NCBI RefSeq assembly: GCF_035508675.1
Contig: NZ_DATJMN010000311.1
Coordinates: forward strand, 1 to 6,767
From: Dyella_B sp035508675
GTDB taxonomy: Bacteria; Pseudomonadota; Gammaproteobacteria; Xanthomonadales; Rhodanobacteraceae
DNA length: 6,767 nt
Reading direction: 5' to 3'
This document shows, piece by piece, positions 1-5,033 of the stretch; position 1 is the stretch's first letter, and every line of letters begins with the position of its first letter. The translations under genes and the position numbers were made by a program. The notes under the pieces were generated by a model. The model was not told the DNA's origin. It made no database searches and saw only the letters and a list, made by a program, of their open reading frames with translations.

Positions 1-179
1 TCGTTGAACACCAGCAGATCGCCCTTGCGCAGCAGCGAGGGCAGGTCGCGGAACATGCGGTCCTGCCAGGTGCGCGTGGGCACGTTGAGCAGCAACAGGC
101 GGCTGGCGCTGCGTTCGGCCAGCGGCGCCTGCGCGATCAGCTCTGGCGGTAGATCGAAGTTGAAATCGGATTTCTTCAC
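1..179 (-). CDS. queA: tRNA preQ1(34) S-adenosylmethionine ribosyltransferase-isomerase QueA, N-terminal part
   Basis: QueA moves the ribosyl group of S-adenosylmethionine onto preQ1 at the wobble position of GUN-anticodon tRNAs, giving epoxyqueuosine; it is cytoplasmic. Only the first 59 codons are in the window, and the gene continues past position 1. The visible residues begin MKKSDFNFDLPPELIAQAP, then AERSASRLLLL, then a segment ending KGDLLVFN. These are the family's N-terminal signatures (E. coli has VTDFSFELPESLIA, ERSSCRLL and PGDLLVFN). The start chosen is GTG at 179-177, because MKKSDF is the usual family beginning; no clear Shine-Dalgarno precedes it. An in-frame ATG at 227-225 would add 16 proline-rich residues that the family lacks. 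The gene is divergent from the M28 peptidase gene, with 192 bases between the two starts. Confidence 0.93.
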   Translation of the reverse strand, partial: MKKSDFNFDLPPELIAQAPLAERSASRLLLLNVPTRTWQDRMFRDLPSLLRKGDLLVFN

Positions 180-303
180 GGTGCTGGTAGATGGGCAGTG
201 TGGTGCGGGCGGGACGGGGTGGGCCATTATCGCCCATCGAAGCCCGCCACCCGCGGCCATTCCGCGTTTGCTGGCCCACCACGTCAGCCAGGCGCCATTC
301 GTG

Positions 304-309
304 CACAAT
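304..309 (+). promoter_or_regulatory. Possible -10 element for the M28 peptidase gene
   Basis: CACAAT lies 63 bases before the peptidase start, at a plausible place for a -10 box with a leader of about 55 bases. No good -35 hexamer stands at 16-18 bases upstream, so this is a weak guess. The rest of the divergent queA-peptidase gap shows nothing clearer. Confidence 0.2.
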
Positions 310-360
310 CCCGGTCCAGCAACGGGCGTCCGCCCGAAGCGCCCTTCATGCCGAAAGCAC

Positions 361-366
361 AAGGAA
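361..366 (+). promoter_or_regulatory. Ribosome binding site that fixes the M28 peptidase start
   Basis: AAGGAA lies five bases before ATG 372. The reading frame is open upstream to 198, but this site and the signal-peptide-like sequence that follows the ATG favour 372 over the in-frame ATGs at 198 and 348. Confidence 0.75.
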
Positions 367-371
367 CGCCC

Positions 372-1751
372 ATGCCTCGTTACGCCCTTCCCTGCTCGCT
401 CGCCATGCTTGTCGCGCTATGCGGCAACAGCTGCCTGGCGCAGACCGCTCCGACCTATCCGCACGAACAGGCCGATCTGCACGCCCTGGCCAGCGCGCCG
501 GACGAAGCCCAGTTGCGCGACACCATCACCACGCTGGTCGGCTTCGGCACCCGCCACACGCTCTCCGACACCACTTCGCCCAAGCGCGGCATCGGCGCGG
601 CGCGGCGCTGGGCGAAGTCGCGTTTCGAGGCCATCTCGCACGACTGCGGCGGCTGCCTGGAGATCGTCACGCCCTCCCAGACCGTTACCGGCAAGCGCAT
701 TCCCAAGCCGACCGAAGTGATGGACGTGGTGGCGATCAAGCGCGGCAGCAGCGATCCGCAACGGGTGATCGTGATGACCGGCCACCTGGATTCGCGCGTC
801 AGCAACGTAATGAACGCTACCAGCGATGCGCCCGGCGCCAACGACGATGCCTCCGGCGTCGCCGCGCTGATCGAGGCGGCACGCTTGCTGTCCAAGCAAG
901 ACAACCGCGCCACCCTGGTTTTTGCGGCGCTTTCCGGCGAGGAACAGGGGCTGTACGGCGGCAAGGTGCTGGCCGACTACGCCAAGGCGCAGGGCTGGCA
1001 GGTCGAGACCGATCTCAACAACGACATCATCGGCAACAGCCGCGGCCAGAATGGCGTGCGTGACAACACCGTCGTGCGCATCTTCAGCGAAGGTACGCGC
1101 AGCACGGAAACGCCCGAGCAGGCCAAGGCGCGCAACTACTTCGGCGGCGAAGTCGATTCGCCTTCGCGCAACGTGGCGCGCTATATGGCCGCGCTGGCCG
1201 ATCAATACCTGCCCGACTTGCACGTACGCATGATCTACCGCACCGACCGCTACGGCCGCGGCGGCGACCAGGTACCGTTCCTGGAAGCCGGCTATCCCGC
1301 CGTGCGCATCACCGAAGGCCACGAGGATTACACGCATCAACACCAGGACGTACGCGAGGAACACGGCGTTAAATACGGTGACACCATCGACGGCATCGAT
1401 TTCCGGTATCTGGCACGCGTCACGGCCTTGAACACCATCACTATGGCATCCCTCGCGCGCGCACCGGCGCCACCGGCGCACGTTACCGTCAGCGGCGCCG
1501 TGACGACCGACACCACGCTGAGCTGGCAGAAGGTACCCGGCGCGGCGGATTACCGCGTGCATTGGCGCGACACCACCGCGCCGCAGTGGCAATACAGCCG
1601 CAACGTGGGCGATGTCGATCGCTACGTGCTGAAGGATGTGGTGATCGACGATTGGTTCTTTGGTGTTTCGGCGGTATCGGCCGACGGCTATGAAAGCCCG
1701 GCGGTGTTTCCGGGCGATGCGGGGAGCTTTGCCCTGCCTGCGGCGCGATGA
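372..1751 (+). CDS. Secreted M28-family zinc aminopeptidase with C-terminal FN3-like domain
   Basis: This 459-residue protein is a co-catalytic two-zinc exopeptidase of the M28 family (Aeromonas leucyl aminopeptidase type), which removes N-terminal residues from peptides, probably outside the cytoplasm. Residues 1-23 resemble a signal peptide: a basic start, a hydrophobic LAMLVAL stretch, and a likely cleavage after SCLA. The cysteine is not in a proper lipobox. The full metal set is visible by comparison with the Aeromonas enzyme: H138 in GHLDS, D158 in GANDDASG, catalytic E190 and ligand E191 in SGEEQGLYG, D218 in NNDIIGNS, and H322 in THQHQDV. Residues about 363-455 have a fibronectin-III pattern (TLSWQKVPGAADYRVHWR, then FFGVSAVSADGYESP), a common appendage in exported M28 enzymes. 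The natural substrate cannot be told. The gene stands alone and converges on rtcB; the last base of its TGA stop begins the A-tract of the opposing terminator. Confidence 0.93.
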   Translation: MPRYALPCSLAMLVALCGNSCLAQTAPTYPHEQADLHALASAPDEAQLRDTITTLVGFGTRHTLSDTTSPKRGIGAARRWAKSRFEAISHDCGGCLEIVTPSQTVTGKRIPKPTEVMDVVAIKRGSSDPQRVIVMTGHLDSRVSNVMNATSDAPGANDDASGVAALIEAARLLSKQDNRATLVFAALSGEEQGLYGGKVLADYAKAQGWQVETDLNNDIIGNSRGQNGVRDNTVVRIFSEGTRSTETPEQAKARNYFGGEVDSPSRNVARYMAALADQYLPDLHVRMIYRTDRYGRGGDQVPFLEAGYPAVRITEGHEDYTHQHQDVREEHGVKYGDTIDGIDFRYLARVTALNTITMASLARAPAPPAHVTVSGAVTTDTTLSWQKVPGAADYRVHWRDTTAPQWQYSRNVGDVDRYVLKDVVIDDWFFGVSAVSADGYESPAVFPGDAGSFALPAAR

Positions 1752-1775
1752 AAAAAGCCGCCTCGTCGAGGCGGC
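1751..1775 (-). terminator. Rho-independent terminator of the slipin-rtcB transcript
   Basis: Read on the minus strand: GCCGCCTC, a three-base loop, GAGGCGGC, then six T. The perfect 8-bp stem starts 22 bases after the rtcB stop. The U-run is on the rtcB side only. Plus-strand transcription from the peptidase gene would also form the hairpin, but without a following U-run. Confidence 0.88.
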
Positions 1776-1796
1776 CATTCCAGCCTGCGATGCGCA

Positions 1797-3020
1797 TCAT
1801 CCTTTTACGCAAAGCACCTGCCGCAGCGTGTGCAGTACTTCCACCAGGTCCGTCTGCGCAGCCATCACCGCATCGATCGACTTGTACGCCGCCGGCGACT
1901 CGTCGATCACGCCCGCATCCTTGCGGCATTCCACATGTGCCGTCGCGGCCCGATGCTGTGACAGCGTGATGTTTTGCCGCGCTGCCGTACGGCTCATCAC
2001 GCGTCCGGCACCGTGGCTGCAGCTATGGAAGCTGTCCGGGTTGCCCTTGCCGCGCACGATGTAGCTGCGTGTGCCCATGCTGCCCGGAATGATGCCCAGC
2101 TCGCCTTCCCTGGCGCTCACCGCGCCTTTGCGCGTCACCAGCAGCGATTCGCCGCCGTGCGTTTCACGTTGGACATAGTTGTGGTGGCAATTCACCGCCA
2201 GCCGGTCCAGCTGGAACGTCGGCAGGCGATGGCGCATCTCGTCCAGCACACGCGCCAGCATCGCCTCGCGATTGTGCCGCGCGTAATCCTGCGCCCAGGA
2301 CACGGCTTCCACGTAGTCCTCGAACAGCGGCTCGCCCTCCATGAAGAACGCCAGGTCCTTGTCCGGCAGATGAAAGCCAAGCACGCGATGCGCCAGCTCT
2401 TCGCGCGCACGCTCGATGAAGTACGTGCCGATCAGGTTGCCGGTGCCACGCGAACCGGAGTGCAGCATCACCCACACCGCATCCGTCTGGTCGAGGCAGA
2501 TTTCGATGAAGTGGTTGCCGCCGCCCAGCGTGCCGAGCTGCCTGTCCAGCTTGTCGGTGCGAATGCGGCGATGCTTGGCCTTGATCGCCTGCAAACGCTC
2601 GTAAAGCCCCGACGCAGCCAGGCGCGTTTCGACGCTCGCCGGCATGCGGTGGTGATCGCCGCCGCGCCCGTTGCCGACCGGTACGCCGCGCTCGATGCTC
2701 GAACGCAGCTGTGCCAGGTTGTCCGGCAGGTCTTTCGCCTGCAGCGTGGTACGCACCGCGGCCATGCCACAGCCGATATCCACGCCGACGGCGGCCGGAA
2801 TGATCGCGCCGCGCGTCGGCACCACCGAACCCACGGTGGCGCCCTTGCCAAGATGCACGTCCGGCATCACCGCCACCCACGGGCCGACGAACGGCAGTGT
2901 GGCAATGTTTTGCAATTGGCGATGCGCCTGCTCTTCCAGCGGCACCCCGCGCACCCAGCCCTTGATGGGCGTGGCGCTGCCTTCGGCGTGCAGCAGTTGG
3001 TATTGGGATTGCGTTTCCAT
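1797..3020 (-). CDS. rtcB: RNA-splicing ligase RtcB
   Basis: RtcB is a GTP- and Mn-dependent ligase that joins RNA 3'-phosphate or 2',3'-cyclic-phosphate ends to 5'-OH ends through a guanylated histidine. It repairs tRNAs and other RNAs cut by ribotoxins. The 407 residues match the E. coli protein (408) closely from end to end. Visible motifs: MPDVHLGKG (52-60), GVDIGCGM with metal ligand C84, GGGNHFIEICLD with H170, LHSGSRGTG with H187, NCHHNYV (277-283), IIPGSMG, and SCSHGAGRVMSR with the guanylated H336 (E. coli H337). The C-terminus LRQVLCVKG is also typical. The start is taken at ATG 3020, where homology begins; its ribosome binding site is weak (GGAT about 11 bases upstream). ATG 3035 would add MDRKN. 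It lies 89 bases after slipin on the same strand, separated by a REP-like repeat pair. No rtcA, rtcR or archease gene is in the window. Confidence 0.96.
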   Translation of the reverse strand: METQSQYQLLHAEGSATPIKGWVRGVPLEEQAHRQLQNIATLPFVGPWVAVMPDVHLGKGATVGSVVPTRGAIIPAAVGVDIGCGMAAVRTTLQAKDLPDNLAQLRSSIERGVPVGNGRGGDHHRMPASVETRLAASGLYERLQAIKAKHRRIRTDKLDRQLGTLGGGNHFIEICLDQTDAVWVMLHSGSRGTGNLIGTYFIERAREELAHRVLGFHLPDKDLAFFMEGEPLFEDYVEAVSWAQDYARHNREAMLARVLDEMRHRLPTFQLDRLAVNCHHNYVQRETHGGESLLVTRKGAVSAREGELGIIPGSMGTRSYIVRGKGNPDSFHSCSHGAGRVMSRTAARQNITLSQHRAATAHVECRKDAGVIDESPAAYKSIDAVMAAQTDLVEVLHTLRQVLCVKG

Positions 3021-3042
3021 GTTTTTTCTATCCATTGAATTT

Positions 3043-3123
3043 GTAGGTTGGGGTGAGCTTGCGAACCCCAACGGGTCATGTGCCTGGCGGTGTTGGGGTT
3101 CGCATGCGCTCACCCCAACCTAC
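3043..3123. repeat. REP-like inverted repeat pair between slipin and rtcB
   Basis: Two units in opposite orientation, 3043-3072 and 3092-3123, are separated by 19 bases. They are near-identical as reverse complements; the only difference is a 2-base indel and one change in the central loop. Each unit begins GTAGGTTGGGGTGAGC and ends GCGAACCCCAAC, and each is itself a hairpin (GTTGGGGT paired with AACCCCAAC, with a loop of about 9-11 bases). Short palindromic units in inverted pairs are the hallmark of REP/BIME elements mobilised by RAYT (Y1) transposases. I recall this GTAGGTTGGG...CCCAAC type as widespread in proteobacteria, but could not search for other copies. The right unit contains the slipin stop codon. 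Confidence 0.8.
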
Positions 3124-4234
3124 CGGCAAGCTGATTCAATACGCCGTCCAGGCCGCCGAACACGGTGAGCGTGCCGATCTTCTCGGTGACCTTTTCCAAG
3201 GCCTCCAACTCCTTCAGGCGCATCAGCGTCGGGCTTTCCTCGATCAGCCTGGCTGTGTTGAGCAGGGAACGCGTGGCGTTCGCCTCCTCGCGACGACGGA
3301 TCACGTTGGCTTGCGCCGCCTTTTCCGCCTGCACCACGCCGTTGAGGATTTCCTTGATGTCGCCGGGCAGGATCACGTCTTTCACGCCCACGCCGAGCAC
3401 GTCCAGACCCAGCTCGCTCACGCGGCCGTGCACGTAGGCGAAGATGTCGGAGTCCAGCGACGCCTTGTCGCCCAGCAGTTCGTCCAGCGTCTTGGCGGAA
3501 ACCGCCTTGCGCAGGCCGTACTGCAGCTCGCGGTACAGGTAATCACCGTACTTGGCGACCTTGGTACGCGCAGCAATCGGATCGACCACACGCACGCTGG
3601 CCGCCAGGTTCACGCGCAGGCTCACCTTGTCGCGCGTCAACAGCTCCTGGCCGGAAACCTCCACCGACTGCACGCGCAAGTCGATCACCTCGGCCGCTAC
3701 GTTCTTGCGGAAATTCCAGAAGGCATAGGCACCCGGCGCCAAGGCACGCACCAGCTTGCTGTCGACGAACAACAGACCCGTGGACTCCACCGGTACATCG
3801 ACGGTGACGGCGACCTTGGACAGCGCGCCCAGCTGGCGCAAACGCGCCACCACGTTGGCATCGATCGCCAGCGATTCGGACAGCCACACCCGTTGCACTT
3901 CGATCTGCACCAGCGCATGCCAATAGAGCTTGCGCGTACCCGGCGCCAGCACGTCTTCGAGCTTGCCGTTCTTCAACACCAGGCCGACATGGTCCGTACC
4001 GACGTCGGCCACCAGGAAGTGCTTGGCAAGCTCGTCGTTTGTCGATGCCATCAGCACCTCGGCATCGTTGCCGCTGTATTCCGGGCGCGCGACGTTGTGC
4101 ACCACCACGGCGATGCGGTCGAACGGGTCGACGTAACGATACACGCCGGCCGTCAACACGGCCTGCACGCGACGGTTGCGATACAGCAAACCGCGTTCGC
4201 CGTCGCCGATCACGATTTGCTTGATCCAGGACAT
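3110..4234 (-). CDS. Slipin/SPFH (band 7) family protein with N-terminal repeats
   Basis: The protein has 374 residues. SPFH proteins form oligomeric scaffolds, usually on membranes. The stomatin/slipin core runs from about residue 180 (DLRVQSVEVSGQELLTRDKV) through LDVLGVGVKDVILPGDIKEI (about 278-297) to AEKAAQANVIRRREEANATR and SLLNTARLIEESP (303-336), all typical slipin sequence. Unlike classical stomatins it has no N-terminal membrane helix. Instead, residues 1-150 carry copies of the motif that normally opens an SPFH domain: GLLYRNRRVQAVLTAGVYRY (from 15), GLVLKNGKLEDVLAPGTRKL (from 84) and GLLFVDSKLVRALAPGAYAF (from 153), exactly 69 residues apart. The start is ATG 4234, because AAGGAG stands 7 bases before it. 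The last residues RLG and the TGA lie inside a REP-like unit. It precedes rtcB, probably on one transcript, which suggests a role connected with RNA repair; that role is inferred and not established. Confidence 0.92.
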   Translation of the reverse strand: MSWIKQIVIGDGERGLLYRNRRVQAVLTAGVYRYVDPFDRIAVVVHNVARPEYSGNDAEVLMASTNDELAKHFLVADVGTDHVGLVLKNGKLEDVLAPGTRKLYWHALVQIEVQRVWLSESLAIDANVVARLRQLGALSKVAVTVDVPVESTGLLFVDSKLVRALAPGAYAFWNFRKNVAAEVIDLRVQSVEVSGQELLTRDKVSLRVNLAASVRVVDPIAARTKVAKYGDYLYRELQYGLRKAVSAKTLDELLGDKASLDSDIFAYVHGRVSELGLDVLGVGVKDVILPGDIKEILNGVVQAEKAAQANVIRRREEANATRSLLNTARLIEESPTLMRLKELEALEKVTEKIGTLTVFGGLDGVLNQLAGRLG

Positions 4235-4241
4235 GGGAATA

Positions 4242-4247
4242 CTCCTT
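4242..4247 (-). promoter_or_regulatory. Strong ribosome binding site of slipin
   Basis: AAGGAG followed by seven bases and ATG 4234. It selects this start from a frame that is open as far upstream as 4585, where no other start has a comparable site or family homology. Confidence 0.85.
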
Positions 4248-4459
4248 TTCGTTTTCCCGATTCGGTCCGCTTGATAATCCGTCACGCCGGCAGACCATTC
4301 GTACGTGACGTTTATTTCGAAAATGGCGGGCGCACTACGCCCTCCCTTCCGGGATAATCGGCGCATAAACCATCCGCGTCGATTTAAAAAGTGGAAACAC
4401 CCCATTACGCATACAAGGCGGGATATAGGTGCCTTGCATGGGGAGATCACCGTTTCCAT

Positions 4460-4487
4460 GCACCGGTCGGCTTGCCGCGTCCGGTGC
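4460..4487 (-). other. Nested hairpin in the slipin leader
   Basis: GCACCGG (4460-4466) is the exact inverse of CCGGTGC (4481-4487), and CGGC/GCCG (4468-4471 with 4474-4477) is nested inside. It is a stable stem in RNA from either strand, with no U-run, so not a terminator. Confidence 0.45.
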
Positions 4488-4546
4488 GTATCCACGGCGA
4501 CCCGCCCAGGCTTGGGACGGACATCCGGCTTTGTACCCGCTGCGCC

Positions 4547-4581
4547 ACTGGCTGATCGCCATCCTTGGCGATCCATCCAGT
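4547..4581 (-). other. Two-step hairpin in the slipin leader
   Basis: An outer stem ACTGG/CCAGT (4547-4551 with 4577-4581) encloses an inner perfect 7-bp stem GATCGCC/GGCGATC (4554-4560 with 4567-4573) and a 6-base loop, which in the minus-strand RNA reads AAGGAT. The 12 base pairs in all are unlikely to be chance. Function unknown. Confidence 0.55.
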
Positions 4582-4606
4582 CCACGCACGGGGCGTTTCC
4601 TGTTGA

Positions 4607-4620
4607 GGGGCTTTCGCCCC
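4607..4620 (-). other. GNRA-capped hairpin abutting the 3' end of tRNA-like RNA 1
   Basis: In the minus-strand RNA it reads GGGGC-GAAA-GCCCC, a 5-bp GC stem with a GAAA tetraloop, beginning directly after the last acceptor base of tRNA-like RNA 1. No U-run follows, so it is a poor intrinsic terminator. It could be a 3' stability or processing element, or it could compete with the pairing of GGGGCG with CGCCCC further downstream. Confidence 0.55.
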
Positions 4621-4691
4621 GATTGGAGCGGGAGTCGAACCCGCGACAGTCGGATTGCTGATCCGATGCTCTACCTCTGAGCTATCCAGTG
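4620..4691 (-). tRNA. tRNA-like RNA 1 (tRNA fold, anticodon-position triplet AGC, no U33)
   Basis: On the minus strand this folds as a tRNA: U8; D-arm GCTC-AGAGGTA-GAGC with A14, G15, G18G19 and A21; anticodon stem TCGGA/TCCGA (perfect); variable region CTGTC with C48; T-arm GCGGG-TTCGACT-CCCGC (perfect). The anticodon loop is TCAGCAA, so position 33 is C, not the nearly invariant U. The formal anticodon AGC (Ala) is not supported by an Ala G3-U70 pair. The acceptor stem is poor: CACTGGA against TCCAATC pairs at only five of seven positions. Its first two bases are also the last two of the CCA of tRNA-like RNA 2. CCA is not encoded. It may be a tRNA mimic, a degenerate tRNA gene, or a tRNA missed by standard calls; decoding function is doubtful. 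Confidence 0.72.
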
Positions 4692-4765
4692 GAACGACGT
4701 GCCGGATTCGAACCGGCGGCCAACCGCATCATCTGCAGCTGCTCTAACCTCTGAGCTAACGTCGA
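4690..4765 (-). tRNA. tRNA-like RNA 2 (tRNA fold, anticodon-position triplet ATG, no U33, encoded CCA)
   Basis: On the minus strand: acceptor TCGACGT against ACGTCGT (six of seven pairs, with a U-U at 1-72), U8, D-arm GCTC-AGAGGTTA-GAGC with A14, G18G19 and A21, anticodon stem GCTGC/GCGGT (paired with two G-U), variable region TGGCC with C48, T-arm GCCGG-TTCGAAT-CCGGC (perfect), then U73 and an encoded CCA (4692-4690). The anticodon loop is AGATGAT: position 33 is G and position 38 is U, both against the tRNA consensus, so the formal anticodon ATG means little. D-arm and neighbouring bases are nearly identical to tRNA-like RNA 1, which suggests tandem duplication. It lies upstream of, and on the same strand as, slipin and rtcB. 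Best read as a tRNA mimic or relic, not a decoding tRNA. Confidence 0.74.
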
Positions 4766-4871
4766 TAACCGCAACATCCGCATGCAGGCTTCGGTATACG
4801 CCAGAGGCAAAACCCCGCGCACCGGATGGGCTTTTTGAACCCATGCCGCTGAAACCTGTCGTTTTGATGCT

Positions 4872-4903
4872 GCATATCGCCGACTGTTTCCAATCGGCAA
4901 TGC
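4872..4903 (-). other. Hairpin upstream of the tRNA-like RNAs
   Basis: GCCGA/TCGGC (4879-4883 with 4894-4898) is enclosed by GCAT/ATGC (4872-4875 with 4900-4903), with a small internal loop between. No U-run on either side. Confidence 0.4.
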
Positions 4904-4954
4904 GTGCGGGCGCAAGCGCCCGAATAGATGAAACCGATCCATCGCCGCCCGCAC
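4904..4954 (-). other. Inverted repeat with alternative inner hairpin
   Basis: GTGCGGGC (4904-4911) is the exact inverse of GCCCGCAC (4947-4954). The left arm overlaps a tight hairpin, CGGGCG/CGCCCG (4907-4912 with 4917-4922), so the two pairings exclude each other, a layout seen in switching RNAs. It lies directly between the hairpin at 4872-4903 and the junction element at 4956-5033. Confidence 0.45.
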
Positions 4955-4955
4955 C

Positions 4956-5033
4956 GAAGCACCCAGGTGCAGCGCACATGCGCCTGTAGCAGCCGCGCCC
5001 TTTGCTTCGGCGCGGGCCCGCACCGGGTGCTTC
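4956..5033 (-). ncRNA. Putative three-way-junction RNA element
   Basis: A 13-bp closing stem is formed by 4956-4964 with 5025-5033 (GAAGCACCC/GGGTGCTTC, perfect) continued by 4966-4969 with 5021-5024 (GGTG/CACC) past a single-base bulge. It encloses two hairpins: 4970-4986 (six pairs, one bulge, four-base loop) and 4993-4999 with 5009-5015 (CCGCGCC/GGCGCGG, perfect, nine-base loop). Together they make a compact 78-base junction. The strand is taken from the neighbouring tRNA-like RNAs; the fold is possible on both strands. No known RNA family was recognised. Confidence 0.45.

Larger units (their letters stand above)
4235..4619 (-). other. Long non-coding leader between the tRNA-like RNAs and slipin
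   Basis: About 385 bases without a convincing protein gene; the short frames here show no recognisable protein. It holds several inverted repeats: CGTCACG/CGTGACG (4280-4286 with 4304-4310), GGGCG/CGCCC (4328-4332 with 4338-4342), GCATGG/CCATGC (4436-4441 with 4456-4461), and the larger hairpins listed separately. Two of them (4436-4461 and 4460-4487) share bases at their junction and so may compete. No convincing sigma-54 (GG-N10-GC type) or sigma-70 promoter was found for slipin, so slipin may be transcribed from upstream of the tRNA-like RNAs. Confidence 0.5.

Noticed and set aside
372..440. A lipoprotein signal (Cys at residue 21) in the M28 peptidase
   Set aside because: The residues before the cysteine are Gly-Asn-Ser, not a lipobox; ordinary signal peptidase cleavage after SCLA is more likely.
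417..1778. A 453-codon open frame on the minus strand opposite the M28 peptidase
   Set aside because: It is the shadow of a gene with complete catalytic motifs on the plus strand. Its translation is repetitive, rich in Ala, Val, Arg and His, and contains no recognisable domain.
3021..3113. An upstream start for RtcB at 3113 adding 31 residues
   Set aside because: The extension is encoded by the REP-like repeat and overlaps the slipin stop; RtcB homology begins only near residue 32 of that frame.
1974..4357. Long plus-strand open frames opposite rtcB and slipin (1974-3038 and 3053-4357)
   Set aside because: Both are antisense to strongly conserved genes, with His/Arg/Gln-rich translations typical of GC-rich shadow frames.
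4235..4585. An upstream start for slipin at 4585 adding 117 residues
   Set aside because: No family similarity, low-complexity basic sequence, and a much better ribosome binding site immediately before ATG 4234.
4621..4691. Calling tRNA-like RNA 1 a functional tRNA-Ala(AGC)
   Set aside because: C33 in place of U33, no G3-U70 pair and a mismatched acceptor stem; bacteria also rarely use an AGC anticodon.
4946..4968. A sigma-54-like match on the minus strand (TGG and TGC at the right spacing, around the right-hand side of the junction element)
   Set aside because: Only the GG and GC cores and a few bases fit; the TGGCAC block is not matched, and it coincides with base-paired arms that explain the sequence better. 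Other GG/GC pairs upstream of slipin were off-spacing by one or two bases.
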